A DNA stretch of 64,000 nucleotides, from NCBI GenBank assembly GCA_049366715.1, contig JBMNCQ010000004.1, positions 124,001-188,000 of the forward strand, read 5' to 3'. Origin of the DNA: JBMNCQ01 sp049366715 (lineage in GTDB: Bacteria > Bacillota > Peptococcia > Peptococcales > BICA1-8). The position numbers were made by a program, and so were the translations under genes. The notes under the pieces were generated by a model. It searched no databases. It had not been told where the DNA came from and saw only the letters and a list, made by a program, of their open reading frames with translations. The first letter of the stretch is position 1. Every line of letters begins with the position of its first letter. Shown piece after piece: positions 49,947 through 58,508 of this stretch.

Positions 49947-50099
49947 ATTAAATTCCTCCTACTGTCTCGGTATCATTCCCTGTATTCCCTTAACCCTTGA
50001 TAATATTTTTTTCGCGCTAGCTTAGAAAGCGGCTTTATCACAAGACATATATTAATCATCTCAAGTTATTCCGAATTCTATTATAACACTTTCGATCCT

Positions 50100-50118
50100 G
50101 GAAGCATGAGAACCGTCC
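50100..50118 (+). repeat. left part of a REP-like element interrupted by a small insertion
   Basis: GGAAGCATGAGAACCGTCC. Its continuation CTATGCTT is found at 50225-50232, after the insertion at 50119-50215 and a repeat of GAACCGTCC. Confidence 0.8.
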
Positions 50119-50215
50119 GAGACCAGTGAAAAAGTCAGATTTTTTGATTTTCAGGGTCTGAATGCCACATTTCACCGGGCTTATTTTTTAGAAAAGGTAA
50201 TTTTTCAGCAGTCTC
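50119..50215. mobile_element. 97-bp MITE-like element with 9-bp target duplication
   Basis: The ends GAGACCAGTGAAAAA (50119-50133) and TTTTTCAGCAGTCTC (50201-50215) are inverted repeats with 12 of 15 positions paired. The element is flanked on both sides by GAACCGTCC (50110-50118 and 50216-50224), a 9-bp target duplication inside a REP copy. It encodes nothing, so it must have been moved by a transposase in trans. The transposase family is not determined. Confidence 0.75.
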
Positions 50216-50233
50216 GAACCGTCCCTATGCTTT
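50216..50233 (+). repeat. right part of the interrupted REP-like element
   Basis: GAACCGTCCCTATGCTTT, the remainder of the REP that begins at 50100. Confidence 0.75.
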
Positions 50234-50370
50234 ACTGGCACTTTTTCCCCGATTTCCTTGCATCACCCCTCATGATTATTAAAAATACTATTTTTTTCGG
50301 CACCTTAACTGAATACTTATTCCTTTTTAAGGAATTACTAATATTAAAAAAAACGATCAGGGTGATAACG

Positions 50371-50850
50371 GTGCATGATACGATTACAATTGGTACCATT
50401 GGGGGATTTATTTCTACTGCTATTTTTTTAGTGGCAGATTGGGCTATTGCCGCTATATTTGAGATTAATTATACATCCTCAATAGCTGGTACAGCCAGTA
50501 TTTATCTTAACCCTGATTATATTTACACTATCTCAGGATATATTCTCGGTACAGTTAATACATTTCTTCTGGGTAGCACGGTCGGGGTATTAGTGGCAAT
50601 TACTTTAAAAATATTTGGCAAAGATTACTATTTCCTGAAAGGAATAGGAGTTGCATTGATGTGGAAGATGGCCACTTTCGGTATTTTGGCTCCGATAGCC
50701 CATATAACGCCAAATATCAAAAACGAACCTCAAACCATGCTGCTGGCCATGATGAACTTTTTTATCATGGGAATCGTCAGTTCCTTTATCGCAAAAAAAT
50801 ATATGAAAAAAGGGAAATATCGGTTAACGCGAACTCTTAAAAACATTTAA
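50371..50850 (+). CDS. small multi-spanning membrane protein of unknown function
   Basis: I do not recognise the family. About 159 residues with four hydrophobic segments: ITIGTIGGFISTAIFLVADW, TISGYILGTVNTFLLGSTVG, LMWKMATFGILAPIAHITPN and LLAMMNFFIMGIVSSFIAKK. The chain ends in a basic tail. The GTG at 50371 is my start because CAGGGTGAT precedes it and the membrane pattern begins there; the frame is open upstream to 50227 but that part overlaps the REP copy. The gene is A+T-rich and isolated. Confidence 0.65.
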   Translation: MHDTITIGTIGGFISTAIFLVADWAIAAIFEINYTSSIAGTASIYLNPDYIYTISGYILGTVNTFLLGSTVGVLVAITLKIFGKDYYFLKGIGVALMWKMATFGILAPIAHITPNIKNEPQTMLLAMMNFFIMGIVSSFIAKKYMKKGKYRLTRTLKNI

Positions 50851-51084
50851 TTAAAATCCCAAATCCTAAGAAGCTTTGAATAAACCCAGCAAACCCATAG
50901 TCATTTTTTCGGTAAAATAAGCAGTTTTATTTATTGAAGTTTACAGGCGGAGTATTCTCTCCTCAAAAGATCCGGTATTTAACTCTTTTTTGGTATAGTG
51001 TCATAAGTACTTTAAAATCAACAAAATATTCAGGATATCATTCATTAACTTCGGACGTTTTTAAGTCTATTAACGTTCAATTCT

Positions 51085-51112
51085 GGAAGCACGAGAACCG
51101 TCCCTGTGCTTC
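51085..51112 (+). repeat. REP-like element with perfect short stem
   Basis: GAAGCAC and GTGCTTC form a perfect 7-bp inverted repeat around GAGAACCGTCCCT. This copy shows the hairpin form of the family best. It lies 14 bp from the mtnN stop. Confidence 0.82.
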
Positions 51113-51125
51113 TACATCGGATGTC

Positions 51126-51812
51126 TTAACTTAAACCATCCAGAAATATTTTTAATATTTTTATTGAATTATTAGAAGCATCTACACAATTCTCTTTAAA
51201 TGCCTTTATTCCACATTTTTCCTCTGTATCAGATATTGACCTAATTGCTAAAAATGGAATTTTATTTGCATAACAAACATGTGCTATGCTTGCAGTTTCC
51301 ATATCAACACATAAAGGATTATATTTTGATATAATTTCTTTACGCCCATTTTGAGTTATAAACCCTTCACCAGTAACAATTTTTCCAAAGTAGACTGCTT
51401 GTTTAATATTATTCTTCTTTAATACATTCTCGCAATGTTCAAGTAATAAATTATCACATTTGAAATAATTATTTTCCATCCAAGGATGATGTTCTGTTAA
51501 TATCCTATCTTCTACATCATGATATGCGATTTCAGTTCCTACTACAGTATCACCAATTTTCAGACTCTTTTCTATACCTCCGGCAACTCCAACAACAATA
51601 ATATGAGAAACAGCAAATTTATCGATCAATATTTGAGTTGCAATTGCTGCATTAACCTTACATATTCCACTATACAAAGCAACGATATTGATGTTATTAT
51701 ATTTACCTTCATAAAAATTCAGCATTGCAATAGATACCCTGTTAACTTGTAATATACATTTGATAAAAGGTGCAATTTCATTTTCTGATGGTCCTATTAT
51801 TCCAAGTTTCAT
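51126..51812 (-). CDS. mtnN: 5'-methylthioadenosine/S-adenosylhomocysteine nucleosidase
   Basis: This 228-residue enzyme of the MtnN/Pfs family shows MKLGIIGPSENEIAPFIKC at the start, the ribose/purine residues VVGVAGGIEKSLKIGDTVVG, TGEGFITQ, the glutamate motif VDMETASIAHVCYANKIPFL and the catalytic Asp in AIRSISDTEE. It removes adenine from methylthioadenosine and SAH, products of SAM-using reactions including radical SAM chemistry. It is a single gene, A+T-rich compared with its family in neighbours. Confidence 0.93.
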   Translation of the reverse strand: MKLGIIGPSENEIAPFIKCILQVNRVSIAMLNFYEGKYNNINIVALYSGICKVNAAIATQILIDKFAVSHIIVVGVAGGIEKSLKIGDTVVGTEIAYHDVEDRILTEHHPWMENNYFKCDNLLLEHCENVLKKNNIKQAVYFGKIVTGEGFITQNGRKEIISKYNPLCVDMETASIAHVCYANKIPFLAIRSISDTEEKCGIKAFKENCVDASNNSIKILKIFLDGLS

Positions 51813-52116
51813 ATGAACCTTCCATTCCGCCGCCTACTGCTAGCGGCACAAATAGTAATAATGAAAACGGGATACGCAGTAAACACCCTGCGTTACAAGG
51901 GAATACTGGAGTTGAGACTTCAAAAATTCAATAACTCCCGGTTCCGCTTCAGGTTTATCCTTATCCTGCTCTTTGTCCGGAATTTCCGCGCAACAGAAAT
52001 TATTTTTAATTTCCAGCACTCCGCATATTAATCATTCTGGGGGATATTTTTGTTAGTTTTTTAATTTTTTAAGCCAGACCCTGTTAATACCTGCTAATGC
52101 TTTTTAAACGACAGTT
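51813..52116. other. intergenic region, nothing assignable
   Basis: 304 bases between mtnN and the mutY stop. It contains the mtnN promoter side. A small inverted pair around 51871-51893 (CGCAG and CTGCG) is the only structure noticed. I find no gene. Confidence 0.45.
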
Positions 52117-53199
52117 TTATTCATCTAAAAACATTTTAAATGCCGTCGGAAGGGCATATTCTTGAGCAAGAACAGGATAATCCACCCAGGTAAAACGAAC
52201 CGGCTGCGCACCACAGTCTATGTAATAGCATGTCATTTCCCATTTAATATGGGTAAAAACATGGGTACGCCGCGTTGTTTTCTTCACGGCCACAGGTGTG
52301 GTTTCCCATTGGGCGGCAAGCTCCAAGGCCTGCTGCTCATCCAATTCTTTATCTATATTAGGAAATTCCCACAGGCCGGCCAAAAGCCCCTCCTTTCCCC
52401 TGCGGCGGATGGCAAGGGCTCCCCGGCAGCCGAGAACCAGCACGGTGATTTTTTGTATTTTCCTGCTCCTTTTCCCTTGCTTTACCGGAAAGAGTAAAAC
52501 GGAATTGCTCTGCAAGGCAGTACAAAAACCGGCCACGGGGCAAATCCGGCACTTTGGCATCCCGCGGGGAAGGCAAACCGTAGCCCCAAGCTCCATCAAG
52601 CTCTGGGTAAAGTCACCCCTTTGCTCCTTTGGATAGATCCTGGCCAGCGAATCCGTAATCCCCTTTTTCGTTGCCGGAGCATCCACAGGATCAGAAATTC
52701 CCGCAATTCTGGCGATAATCCGCAGGACATTTCCGTCTACGGCAGGAACCGGCTCCTGAAAGCAAATGGATGCAACGGCCCCCGCCGTATACGGACCCAC
52801 ACCCGGCAATTTTAAAAGCTGTTCATATGTATCGGGAAATCGTCCGTCATACTCAGTCAAAATCATTTCCGCCGCTTTTTGCAGGTTGCGGGCCCGGCTG
52901 TAGTAACCAAGCCCTTCCCAAAGCTTGAGCAGTCTTTCCTCAGAAATTTTGGCCAGAGCCTCGACAGTGGGAACCTCCTTCAGAAAACGCTTATAATAAT
53001 CTTTAACAACCTCAACTCTGGTTTGCTGCAGCATAATTTCAGAGATCCAAACATGATAGGGAGTACAATCCTCCCGCCAGGGAAGGGGCCGGGCATTTCG
53101 CCCATACCATTCCACAAGAACTGCAGGTAGGTTTTGCTCAAGCTTCCATTCAGCTTTGCCTGTTTTTATCTTTTGCGCTAATCCTTTTGCCGGCATCAT
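52117..53199 (-). CDS. mutY: A/G-specific adenine glycosylase MutY
   Basis: This 360-residue DNA-repair enzyme removes adenine mispaired with 8-oxoguanine. Visible are WYGRNARPLPWREDCTPYHV and WISEIMLQQTRVEVVKDYYK, with the catalytic Glu in the latter, the helix-hairpin-helix LLKLPGVGPYTAGAVASICF, the catalytic Asp in VPAVDGNVLRIIARIAGI and the [4Fe-4S] cysteines CLPRGMPKCRICPVAGFC. The C-terminal third is the NUDIX-like 8-oxoG-recognition domain (GLLAGLWEFPNIDKELDEQQ). ATG start behind GAGGAAAC. Confidence 0.95.
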   Translation of the reverse strand: MMPAKGLAQKIKTGKAEWKLEQNLPAVLVEWYGRNARPLPWREDCTPYHVWISEIMLQQTRVEVVKDYYKRFLKEVPTVEALAKISEERLLKLWEGLGYYSRARNLQKAAEMILTEYDGRFPDTYEQLLKLPGVGPYTAGAVASICFQEPVPAVDGNVLRIIARIAGISDPVDAPATKKGITDSLARIYPKEQRGDFTQSLMELGATVCLPRGMPKCRICPVAGFCTALQSNSVLLFPVKQGKRSRKIQKITVLVLGCRGALAIRRRGKEGLLAGLWEFPNIDKELDEQQALELAAQWETTPVAVKKTTRRTHVFTHIKWEMTCYYIDCGAQPVRFTWVDYPVLAQEYALPTAFKMFLDE

Positions 53200-53274
53200 G
53201 TTTCCTCATTTCTTTCCGTTCATACATCATCAATTCATATTATACTATAGCATAAAGGCCGTCACCTGAAAAAA

Positions 53275-53366
53275 CAAAAAGCCCAAGTTCACTTTTCATA
53301 AGTAAACTCAGGCTCCTTTACATTGAGGGCGGCACCCGGATTTGAACCAGGGATCATGGACTTGCC
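53275..53366 (-). pseudogene. 3' half of a tRNA-Cys with its terminator (remnant C)
   Basis: On the minus strand about 45 bases (53322-53366) match the anticodon-3' side, T arm and acceptor 3' strand of the tRNA-Cys copies at 57999, 60769 and 61258; the 5' half is lost. The downstream hairpin (about 53281-53316) is the same tRNA terminator. The upstream edge joins a transposase fragment at 53367. Confidence 0.8.
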
Positions 53367-53651
53367 CTAAGATATTAACGACCCTTGAGACATTATTCCC
53401 TTATCTACGCATTTCTTTAAATCTTCCGCTTTATAGTAACCTTTATCTGCAAGAACCTCAAATTCTTTTCCACCCATGAGTTTTTGGGCCCCAAGAGCCG
53501 TATTATCTACTTCACCAAAATCATTTGGCTTCTGGGTAACCTTAAAGTCTGCTATTAATTTATTTGCGGCATCCCCGGCGGCTTGAACATTATAGCTGAC
53601 ATCTACATTGTTATTACTATTGCTCCTAAGTCCGGCATCAGAATCTACCAT
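53367..53651 (-). pseudogene. fragment of an IS1182-type transposase
   Basis: About 94 residues of an IS4-like DDE transposase: MVDSDAGLRSNSNNNVDVSY, NVQAAGDAANKLIADFKVTQ and FEVLADKGYYKAEDLKKCVD. The pattern D..A...GYNVQ...D and ADKGYY..ED is that of the core of IS1182 relatives. Both ends of the gene are missing; it ends in the tRNA remnant. Confidence 0.82.
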
Positions 53652-53711
53652 AGATATTTCATTTTTGCCGGTTTCTTCTAACTCTTTTAGTTGAAATTAT
53701 CAAACGATAAG

Positions 53712-55121
53712 CTAAAACAAACCAATAGAAATCCAATATGGTATTACAATAAGCATTGACAGCATACTTACAATAAAATAGGCGGTGCCAAATCTAAACA
53801 GGTGTTTGGATGTCCATCCTTTACCTCCCATATTTGCCTCAGCGACAAGGGCAAACATATTTTGATAACTTAGGAAAAATGCGTTCATAGCGATGCACAG
53901 TAAAGGCACCCAAACAAGAGGATCTATTCCATACCTGTCAAATACGCTAGGTGCAATTGATGAAACTATGGCCATGGTTGGAACGAATACAGCTATATCC
54001 ACGAACCGAACCAGAAATAGAATCAGTAGTACAACCGGAATAAAAATCCATGGACTACCGGCAATGGGAGCAAGCGCATCTACCAGTATTGAGGACATCC
54101 ATTTTGAGACGCCAGTTGAGGCGAATACTGAGCCAAATCCCATAGTCGTGCCAATAAATAACACAAGATCCCAACTGATTCCTGAACTGATCTCTTTGCT
54201 GTTGATTATCTGGGCAGCAGACAATACAAACAAACCGGCTAAACAAACAGCTGCATCTGGAATTTTGTGATAGGAGTTCGTCGCAAATAGCACAAATGAA
54301 AACACCAAAACTATGCTGCTTACCTTTTCCTGAGTACTCATTGCGCCAAGCCTTTGGTATTCCTCAATGAAGGTGTCTTTTGAAATATTCAGCTTTTCAG
54401 AGGGTTTAAGAACAATATAACCGGCAATTACGGTCAGAATGGTGATAACAGTCACCGGTAGGAGAGAAACTCTTGCCCAAGATGCAAAGTCAATTGCTCC
54501 TAATTCAGGAACAGACGCATAAAATCCGGACATAATGGGACCCGCCAGTGAGCCACTTAGCCAGCCGATACCTGGAATAACAGCCATCGCCCAAGCAGTT
54601 ATCATAATAAGTGACCGTTCTTTTGAATTTTCAGCAAGCTTGCAGATATTAGCACAGTTTAATGCTATAGGGGTCACGATCACCGCCCTTACAGTAATGG
54701 ACGGAGTCAGCATTGAAAGTACGATTCCGATTATCATCCACATCAATAAAAGCCCAGGGTAACTAATGTTTACATACTTCATTCCGAAATAAGCAATGCG
54801 TTTACCAAGTCCTGTTTTTGCAAGCACAAAACCATAAAACAGGGCAGGAATCAACGACCAAACAGCAGTCCCCGCAAAGCCTGAAAACACATTGCTTGCC
54901 GGTACACCTATGGCTAAGAGAACGGCCATGTAAATTGCGCTGCTTACCGAAAAGGATAGGTTTAACGGTTTAAAAATCCAAAGCCCGATAGTAATAATAA
55001 GTGTCATCAATACAAGATGGCCCTTTGCATCAAGTTCAGGCTGAAACAATTGAGGAATCGCGATTACTAAGCTAATGGCTACAAAAAGCAAAAATCCAAT
55101 CCTTTGGATAGTTTTACCCAT
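53712..55121 (-). CDS. SLC13/DASS-family anion:sodium symporter
   Basis: This 469-residue membrane protein of the divalent-anion:sodium symporter superfamily reads TLIITIGLWIFKPLNLSFSV, FSGFAGTAVWSLIPALFYGF, MLTPSITVRAVIVTPIALNC and LFIGTTMGFGSVFASTGVSK. Substrates in the family are di- or tricarboxylates, sulfate or aromatic acids. It follows the LigM-like gene by 205 bp on the same strand, and the pair is divergent from a LysR regulator, so it probably imports the methylated acid that LigM uses. ATG start behind TGGAGG. Confidence 0.87.
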   Translation of the reverse strand: MGKTIQRIGFLLFVAISLVIAIPQLFQPELDAKGHLVLMTLIITIGLWIFKPLNLSFSVSSAIYMAVLLAIGVPASNVFSGFAGTAVWSLIPALFYGFVLAKTGLGKRIAYFGMKYVNISYPGLLLMWMIIGIVLSMLTPSITVRAVIVTPIALNCANICKLAENSKERSLIMITAWAMAVIPGIGWLSGSLAGPIMSGFYASVPELGAIDFASWARVSLLPVTVITILTVIAGYIVLKPSEKLNISKDTFIEEYQRLGAMSTQEKVSSIVLVFSFVLFATNSYHKIPDAAVCLAGLFVLSAAQIINSKEISSGISWDLVLFIGTTMGFGSVFASTGVSKWMSSILVDALAPIAGSPWIFIPVVLLILFLVRFVDIAVFVPTMAIVSSIAPSVFDRYGIDPLVWVPLLCIAMNAFFLSYQNMFALVAEANMGGKGWTSKHLFRFGTAYFIVSMLSMLIVIPYWISIGLF

Positions 55122-55177
55122 AATTTAATCCTCCAAACTACTACTTTTTCGCACACTAAGATAGTAAAAAAGAACAA

Positions 55178-55219
55178 GTCGCCTCGCTATGCATACTTTA
55201 CGTTGTATAGCAAAGCGAC
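55178..55219 (-). terminator. hairpin between the LigM-like and transporter genes
   Basis: GTCGC (55178-55182) pairs with GCGAC (55215-55219), and inner ATAC/GTAT-type pairing extends the stem with some mismatches. Without a T-run it is likely an attenuator or mRNA-stability element inside the unit. Confidence 0.4.
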
Positions 55220-55326
55220 CCCAAAGACAATTCCAAACAAATGACGTATAAATTTCTTCTTAAGTATAGAAGTTATTTATCCCGATTGTTTTTGCTTAAA
55301 GGGCTGCGTAATAACTGTACCAATTA

Positions 55327-56613
55327 TTATCTAACCAGGTGTAAATCCCCCTTCGATCCATCCTTCTTGTATGGTGCCTGAGCCACTATAGCCCTGATTT
55401 CCTTTTGGGGATGCCCGGGAGCGCCCCATATGATTTTTACCTCATTGCCGATTTCAGCCTGATCAACGTCAAGAACAGCCAGACAGAGCATCTCACGAAA
55501 ATAATAGCTATACCCATACGATGAAGTGGTTCCGACCAATTTTCCGTCTTTTACGACCTTATCGACATACATACCACCTCTTTGAAATCTGGGGAACTCA
55601 ATGTAATCATAGTGGTCACCCTTTTGAAATAGAGAAGCATACACATCTATGACGTCCTGAGAATTCCAAACTAGAGTGCGAATAATTCTTTTAGGATCTG
55701 CCATTTCCTTTTCAAGAGCTTCACGCCCAAGGAAATTATGATCAAACTTAACTACCTTGCTCCATCCAAGCTCAATCGGACTACGATAGTAATCACTAAT
55801 ATCACTGCCCTCAAAACTACCGTAAAGATTCAGTGTGGTCATAGAGGCGGGCATTGATGTTTTGAAGGCAGTGAGATAATCGGATAAATCACTACTGAAC
55901 ATTGCCGGGATATAGTCAGTAATAATGGTGGGAAAACATGCTTCCAGATGGTTGATAAATACTGTTCTTCCGCCAAGTCTACGAATACCAAATTCATCCC
56001 CATCCTCTAGAATAGCCTGAATTACCTCTTCTTTCCACTCACTTGGACCGACCAGCTCGAATCCGGGCTCTCCCGCCATACCCTGCCGCAACGCGTACAT
56101 CCACTTACCTCGTATTTCGATTTTTTTCTGGTGCATATACTTGACATCACGCAAGTTATCACCACAGGATTTTTCCAGCAACGCTATTGCATTAGGTCCA
56201 GATACTTGCAAATTAAACCAATCATCAGGCTCAGATACTACATTGTAATTACCCTTTTCCAGATTATAATTCATCCAGAAGCATCCACGTCCAAATAATA
56301 AATATTCCTGTTCACCCATACGGGAGAGAATCCCCTCATGTATCACCTTGCCATCAACATTGCAATGAATACAGTGTTTAGACTGACCTATATCAAACTT
56401 TTTAAAACTAGTCGTAGAAAAATCAGAGAACAATTTCTCCACATCAGGCCCTCTAAACCATCGTTCCCAAAGGAAGGACCAATCACCAATGTAGCAATTC
56501 TCCTTCCATGACATACTCTCATCCATCCAATCGGTGTACTCAGGCTGACCCCACCGTATTGTAAAATAACCAGGAGGTGTCACACGATATTTATTCATAT
56601 CTTGGGTATTCAT
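55327..56613 (-). CDS. GcvT-like tetrahydrofolate-dependent O-demethylase (LigM/DesA type)
   Basis: This 428-residue protein of the aminomethyltransferase fold has an N-terminal segment EYTDWMDESMSWKENCYIGD, FGIRRLGGRTVFINHLEACF in the folate domain and MYALRQGMAGEPGFELVGPS, which is the T-protein motif for folate binding. The length and the W-rich N-terminus are closer to LigM and DesA (vanillate and syringate demethylases) than to GcvT or DMSP demethylase, but substrate is inferred. I start at ATG 56613, nine bases after AAAGGAGA; an upstream in-frame ATG adds 37 residues without such a site. It and the DASS transporter are divergent from a LysR gene. Confidence 0.84.
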   Translation of the reverse strand: MNTQDMNKYRVTPPGYFTIRWGQPEYTDWMDESMSWKENCYIGDWSFLWERWFRGPDVEKLFSDFSTTSFKKFDIGQSKHCIHCNVDGKVIHEGILSRMGEQEYLLFGRGCFWMNYNLEKGNYNVVSEPDDWFNLQVSGPNAIALLEKSCGDNLRDVKYMHQKKIEIRGKWMYALRQGMAGEPGFELVGPSEWKEEVIQAILEDGDEFGIRRLGGRTVFINHLEACFPTIITDYIPAMFSSDLSDYLTAFKTSMPASMTTLNLYGSFEGSDISDYYRSPIELGWSKVVKFDHNFLGREALEKEMADPKRIIRTLVWNSQDVIDVYASLFQKGDHYDYIEFPRFQRGGMYVDKVVKDGKLVGTTSSYGYSYYFREMLCLAVLDVDQAEIGNEVKIIWGAPGHPQKEIRAIVAQAPYKKDGSKGDLHLVR

Positions 56614-56731
56614 AAATGTTCTCCTTTCGAAAATTAATCTTCGTAGACAACAATAATGTACTAAGACAATAATTCCATATAGAAAAACTGTCACAGTTTT
56701 AGAAAAGCTTTTCTTCACTTTCATTTTGGAT

Positions 56732-56757
56732 CCTAATCAAAGTGTATCATGATCAGG
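56732..56757. promoter_or_regulatory. interrupted palindrome between LigM-like and LysR genes
   Basis: CCTAATCA (56732-56739) and TGATCAGG (56750-56757) form an 8-bp inverted repeat with one mismatch and a 10-bp centre. LysR proteins usually bind such a dyad near the promoter of the divergent target. The region 56614-56933 holds no gene. Confidence 0.5.
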
Positions 56758-56939
56758 AAAAATATTGAAATGCGACTATAGAATAACAATTATTTAAAAA
56801 CCGTATCATGCAAATTTACCAAAACACTCAAAATAAAGTATAATAAAAAGAAAGTATCCATTAATATTGTAGTCATTATTAATACTTATCAATATTTCAC
56901 GCCAAAGTGCTTTAATACGTTTGGGAAGGGAGTATGCAT

Positions 56940-57815
56940 ATGGGTATAGATTTAGACTACATTCGTGAGTTTATAATTTTATCAAAAATTCTTAATTTTT
57001 CTAAAACGGCAGAAATGCTTCATATGACCCAACCAACACTAAGTAGGCATCTTATTTGTCTTGAGGAGGAGGTTGGTACTTGCCTAGTCCGCCGTACAAA
57101 GCGCAATGTCAGGTTAACAACGTCCGGCAAAGTATTTCTTGAGAAAGCCATTGGAATGGTTGCACAATATGATGATGCAGTTAAAGCAATTAAACAGCTT
57201 GATATTACGCACAAGAGACAGCTGGGCCTAGGTCTGCTATACTATCAAAAAGAGTTTTTCTTAGAAAAAATAGAACTATTTAAGCATAAATATCCAGATA
57301 TTATTCTTAACTTTGTCGCCGCAACGCCTAATGAATTACTAAAGGAGCTTTTAGATAGAAACATAGATGTCTGCGCAACGATGCATATCGATTTCAAAAA
57401 CGTTGAATTGTTGAAATTTGTTGACCTATATACTGAACCCCTGATCATGATGACCAGCTCAAAACATGCTCTTTCCAATCGAAAGAGCATTCAAGCCAAG
57501 GATTTAGCGAAAGAGGTTTTTGTTAACGTTGATGATGATTTTTATCGAGGTTATTTTGAATATATCAAATTATTATTCAAGTCAAATGGTGTTAATATCG
57601 CAAATCCTATTCTTGTATCCAATTATGAAATGATGCTATTGGCAGTCCAATCTGGAGTCGGAATCGCAATATTGACTACTAACATGAAAAGGCATCTGAC
57701 GAATTGCGCCATTCTAGAAATAGAGAACGATAATTTTGTCATTACCAGAAGCCTTGCTTATCGATCAGACAACACAAACAATGCAACACAACTCTTTTTG
57801 AGGCTTTTTTCTTAA
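56940..57815 (+). CDS. LysR-family transcriptional regulator
   Basis: In this 291-residue protein the helix-turn-helix is at residues 5-62 (YIREFIILSKILNFSKTAEM, LHMTQPTLSRHLICLEEEVG, TCLVRRTKRNVRLTTSGKVF). The C-terminal substrate-binding domain begins about residue 90 and includes GVGIAILTTNMKRHL. It is divergent from the LigM-like gene and presumably activates it in response to the imported acid. The ATG at 56940 is chosen, seven bases after AAGGGAG; another ATG lies two codons upstream. Confidence 0.93.
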   Translation: MGIDLDYIREFIILSKILNFSKTAEMLHMTQPTLSRHLICLEEEVGTCLVRRTKRNVRLTTSGKVFLEKAIGMVAQYDDAVKAIKQLDITHKRQLGLGLLYYQKEFFLEKIELFKHKYPDIILNFVAATPNELLKELLDRNIDVCATMHIDFKNVELLKFVDLYTEPLIMMTSSKHALSNRKSIQAKDLAKEVFVNVDDDFYRGYFEYIKLLFKSNGVNIANPILVSNYEMMLLAVQSGVGIAILTTNMKRHLTNCAILEIENDNFVITRSLAYRSDNTNNATQLFLRLFS

Positions 57816-57896
57816 TATTTTTCTGAGGTATTGATTACAAGGTATATTGGATCACCTCAAATTATTTTTAATTCTACAAAAACATTCCTAATTCTT

Positions 57897-57923
57897 GGAA
57901 GCAAGAGAACCGTCCCCGTGCTT
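57897..57923 (+). repeat. REP-like element
   Basis: GGAAGCAAGAGAACCGTCCC then CGTGCTT. Identical to the copy at 61156. Confidence 0.82.
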
Positions 57924-57998
57924 TCTCACGATATTGGAATTTGCCAAAAAAAAGAAGCCTGAGTTCACTTTTCATAAGTAAACTCAGGCTTCTTTCAT

Positions 57999-58073
57999 TG
58001 GAGGCGACACCCAGATTTGAACTAGGGGATCAAGGACTTGCGGTCCTTTGCCTTGCCACTCGGTTATGTTGCC
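57999..58073 (-). pseudogene. decayed tRNA-Cys (copy A)
   Basis: 75 bases matching the intact tRNA at 61258-61332, but with G to A changes that break acceptor pair 4 and D-stem pair 10-25. The GCA anticodon and T arm are kept. The terminator hairpin follows at 57956-57993. Confidence 0.78.
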
Positions 58074-58118
58074 ATATTTTATTATGAAGCAGGCCGTGTG
58101 AAAGCTTAACCTCACTGA

Positions 58119-58345
58119 AGCAAAAGAACCATGACCATGCATCTCACTATAATACCAGACAAAGCTTACCTCTATCCGCTTCATTGGAATAGAAAATTCT
58201 TCTTTTCCTTCTTTTAAAAAAATCAATATGATTACCCCTTAGACACCACCCATATATTTCCACTCCTGCCAATTAGTACCTCTTATCGTCATGTGGCATA
58301 TTTCTGTGGTACTGTTTCCCTGGAATACAAGGTATATTGGATCAC
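58119..58345 (-). pseudogene. remnant of a RAYT gene (copy A)
   Basis: The minus strand encodes FLKEGKEEFSIPMKRIEVSF and VWYYSEMHG, matching LLKEGDEDLSVTMKRIGVSF and VWYYNQKYK of the intact RAYT. The 5' leader (ATCACCTCAA) is also retained. About 100 bases are deleted inside the N-terminal part, and everything after VWYY is lost. Confidence 0.8.
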
Positions 58346-58385
58346 CTCAAGCTATTTTTAATTCTATTAAAACATCCCAATCCTC

Positions 58386-58410
58386 GGAAGCAGAAGAACC
58401 GGCCCCGCGT
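58386..58410 (+). repeat. REP-like element (variant)
   Basis: GGAAGCAGAAGAACCGGCCC then CGCGT; one base change in the core (GTCC to GGCC). Confidence 0.75.
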
Positions 58411-58467
58411 TTTCTTTTCCATTATATCCCGCCTGCAATATTTTGCTATCTGCTATTCTACTAAAAA

Positions 58468-58490
58468 CAAAGCCCACCAAAGTGAGCCTA
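58468..58490 (-). terminator. weak terminator after the OLD-nuclease gene
   Basis: GCCCAC and GTGAGC form an imperfect 6-bp stem around CAAA, with TTTGTTTTT on the minus strand after it. It lies 20-40 bp past the stop. Confidence 0.5.
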
Positions 58491-58508
58491 TTATAAAATA
58501 TTATATTT

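Larger units (their letters stand above)
57841..58345. repeat. copy A of the tRNA-Cys/RAYT-remnant repeat (about 490-bp period)
   Basis: The segment that begins GGTATATTGG at 57841 returns at 58331 and at 61100. Between them are a REP copy, a tRNA terminator, a decayed tRNA-Cys and a RAYT remnant, in the same order as at 60703-61332. These are tandem repeats of about 490 bp, now separated by the OLD-nuclease gene. Confidence 0.8.

Noticed and set aside
50227..50370. N-terminal 48 codons of the membrane-protein frame starting at 50227
   Set aside because: This part overlaps the REP/insertion boundary and has no ribosome site; the GTG at 50371 fits better.
57984..58226. 80-codon frames at 57984-58226 and 60753-60995 as real small genes
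   Set aside because: They run from a decayed transposase remnant through the antisense of a tRNA copy and its flank, so they are chance open frames.
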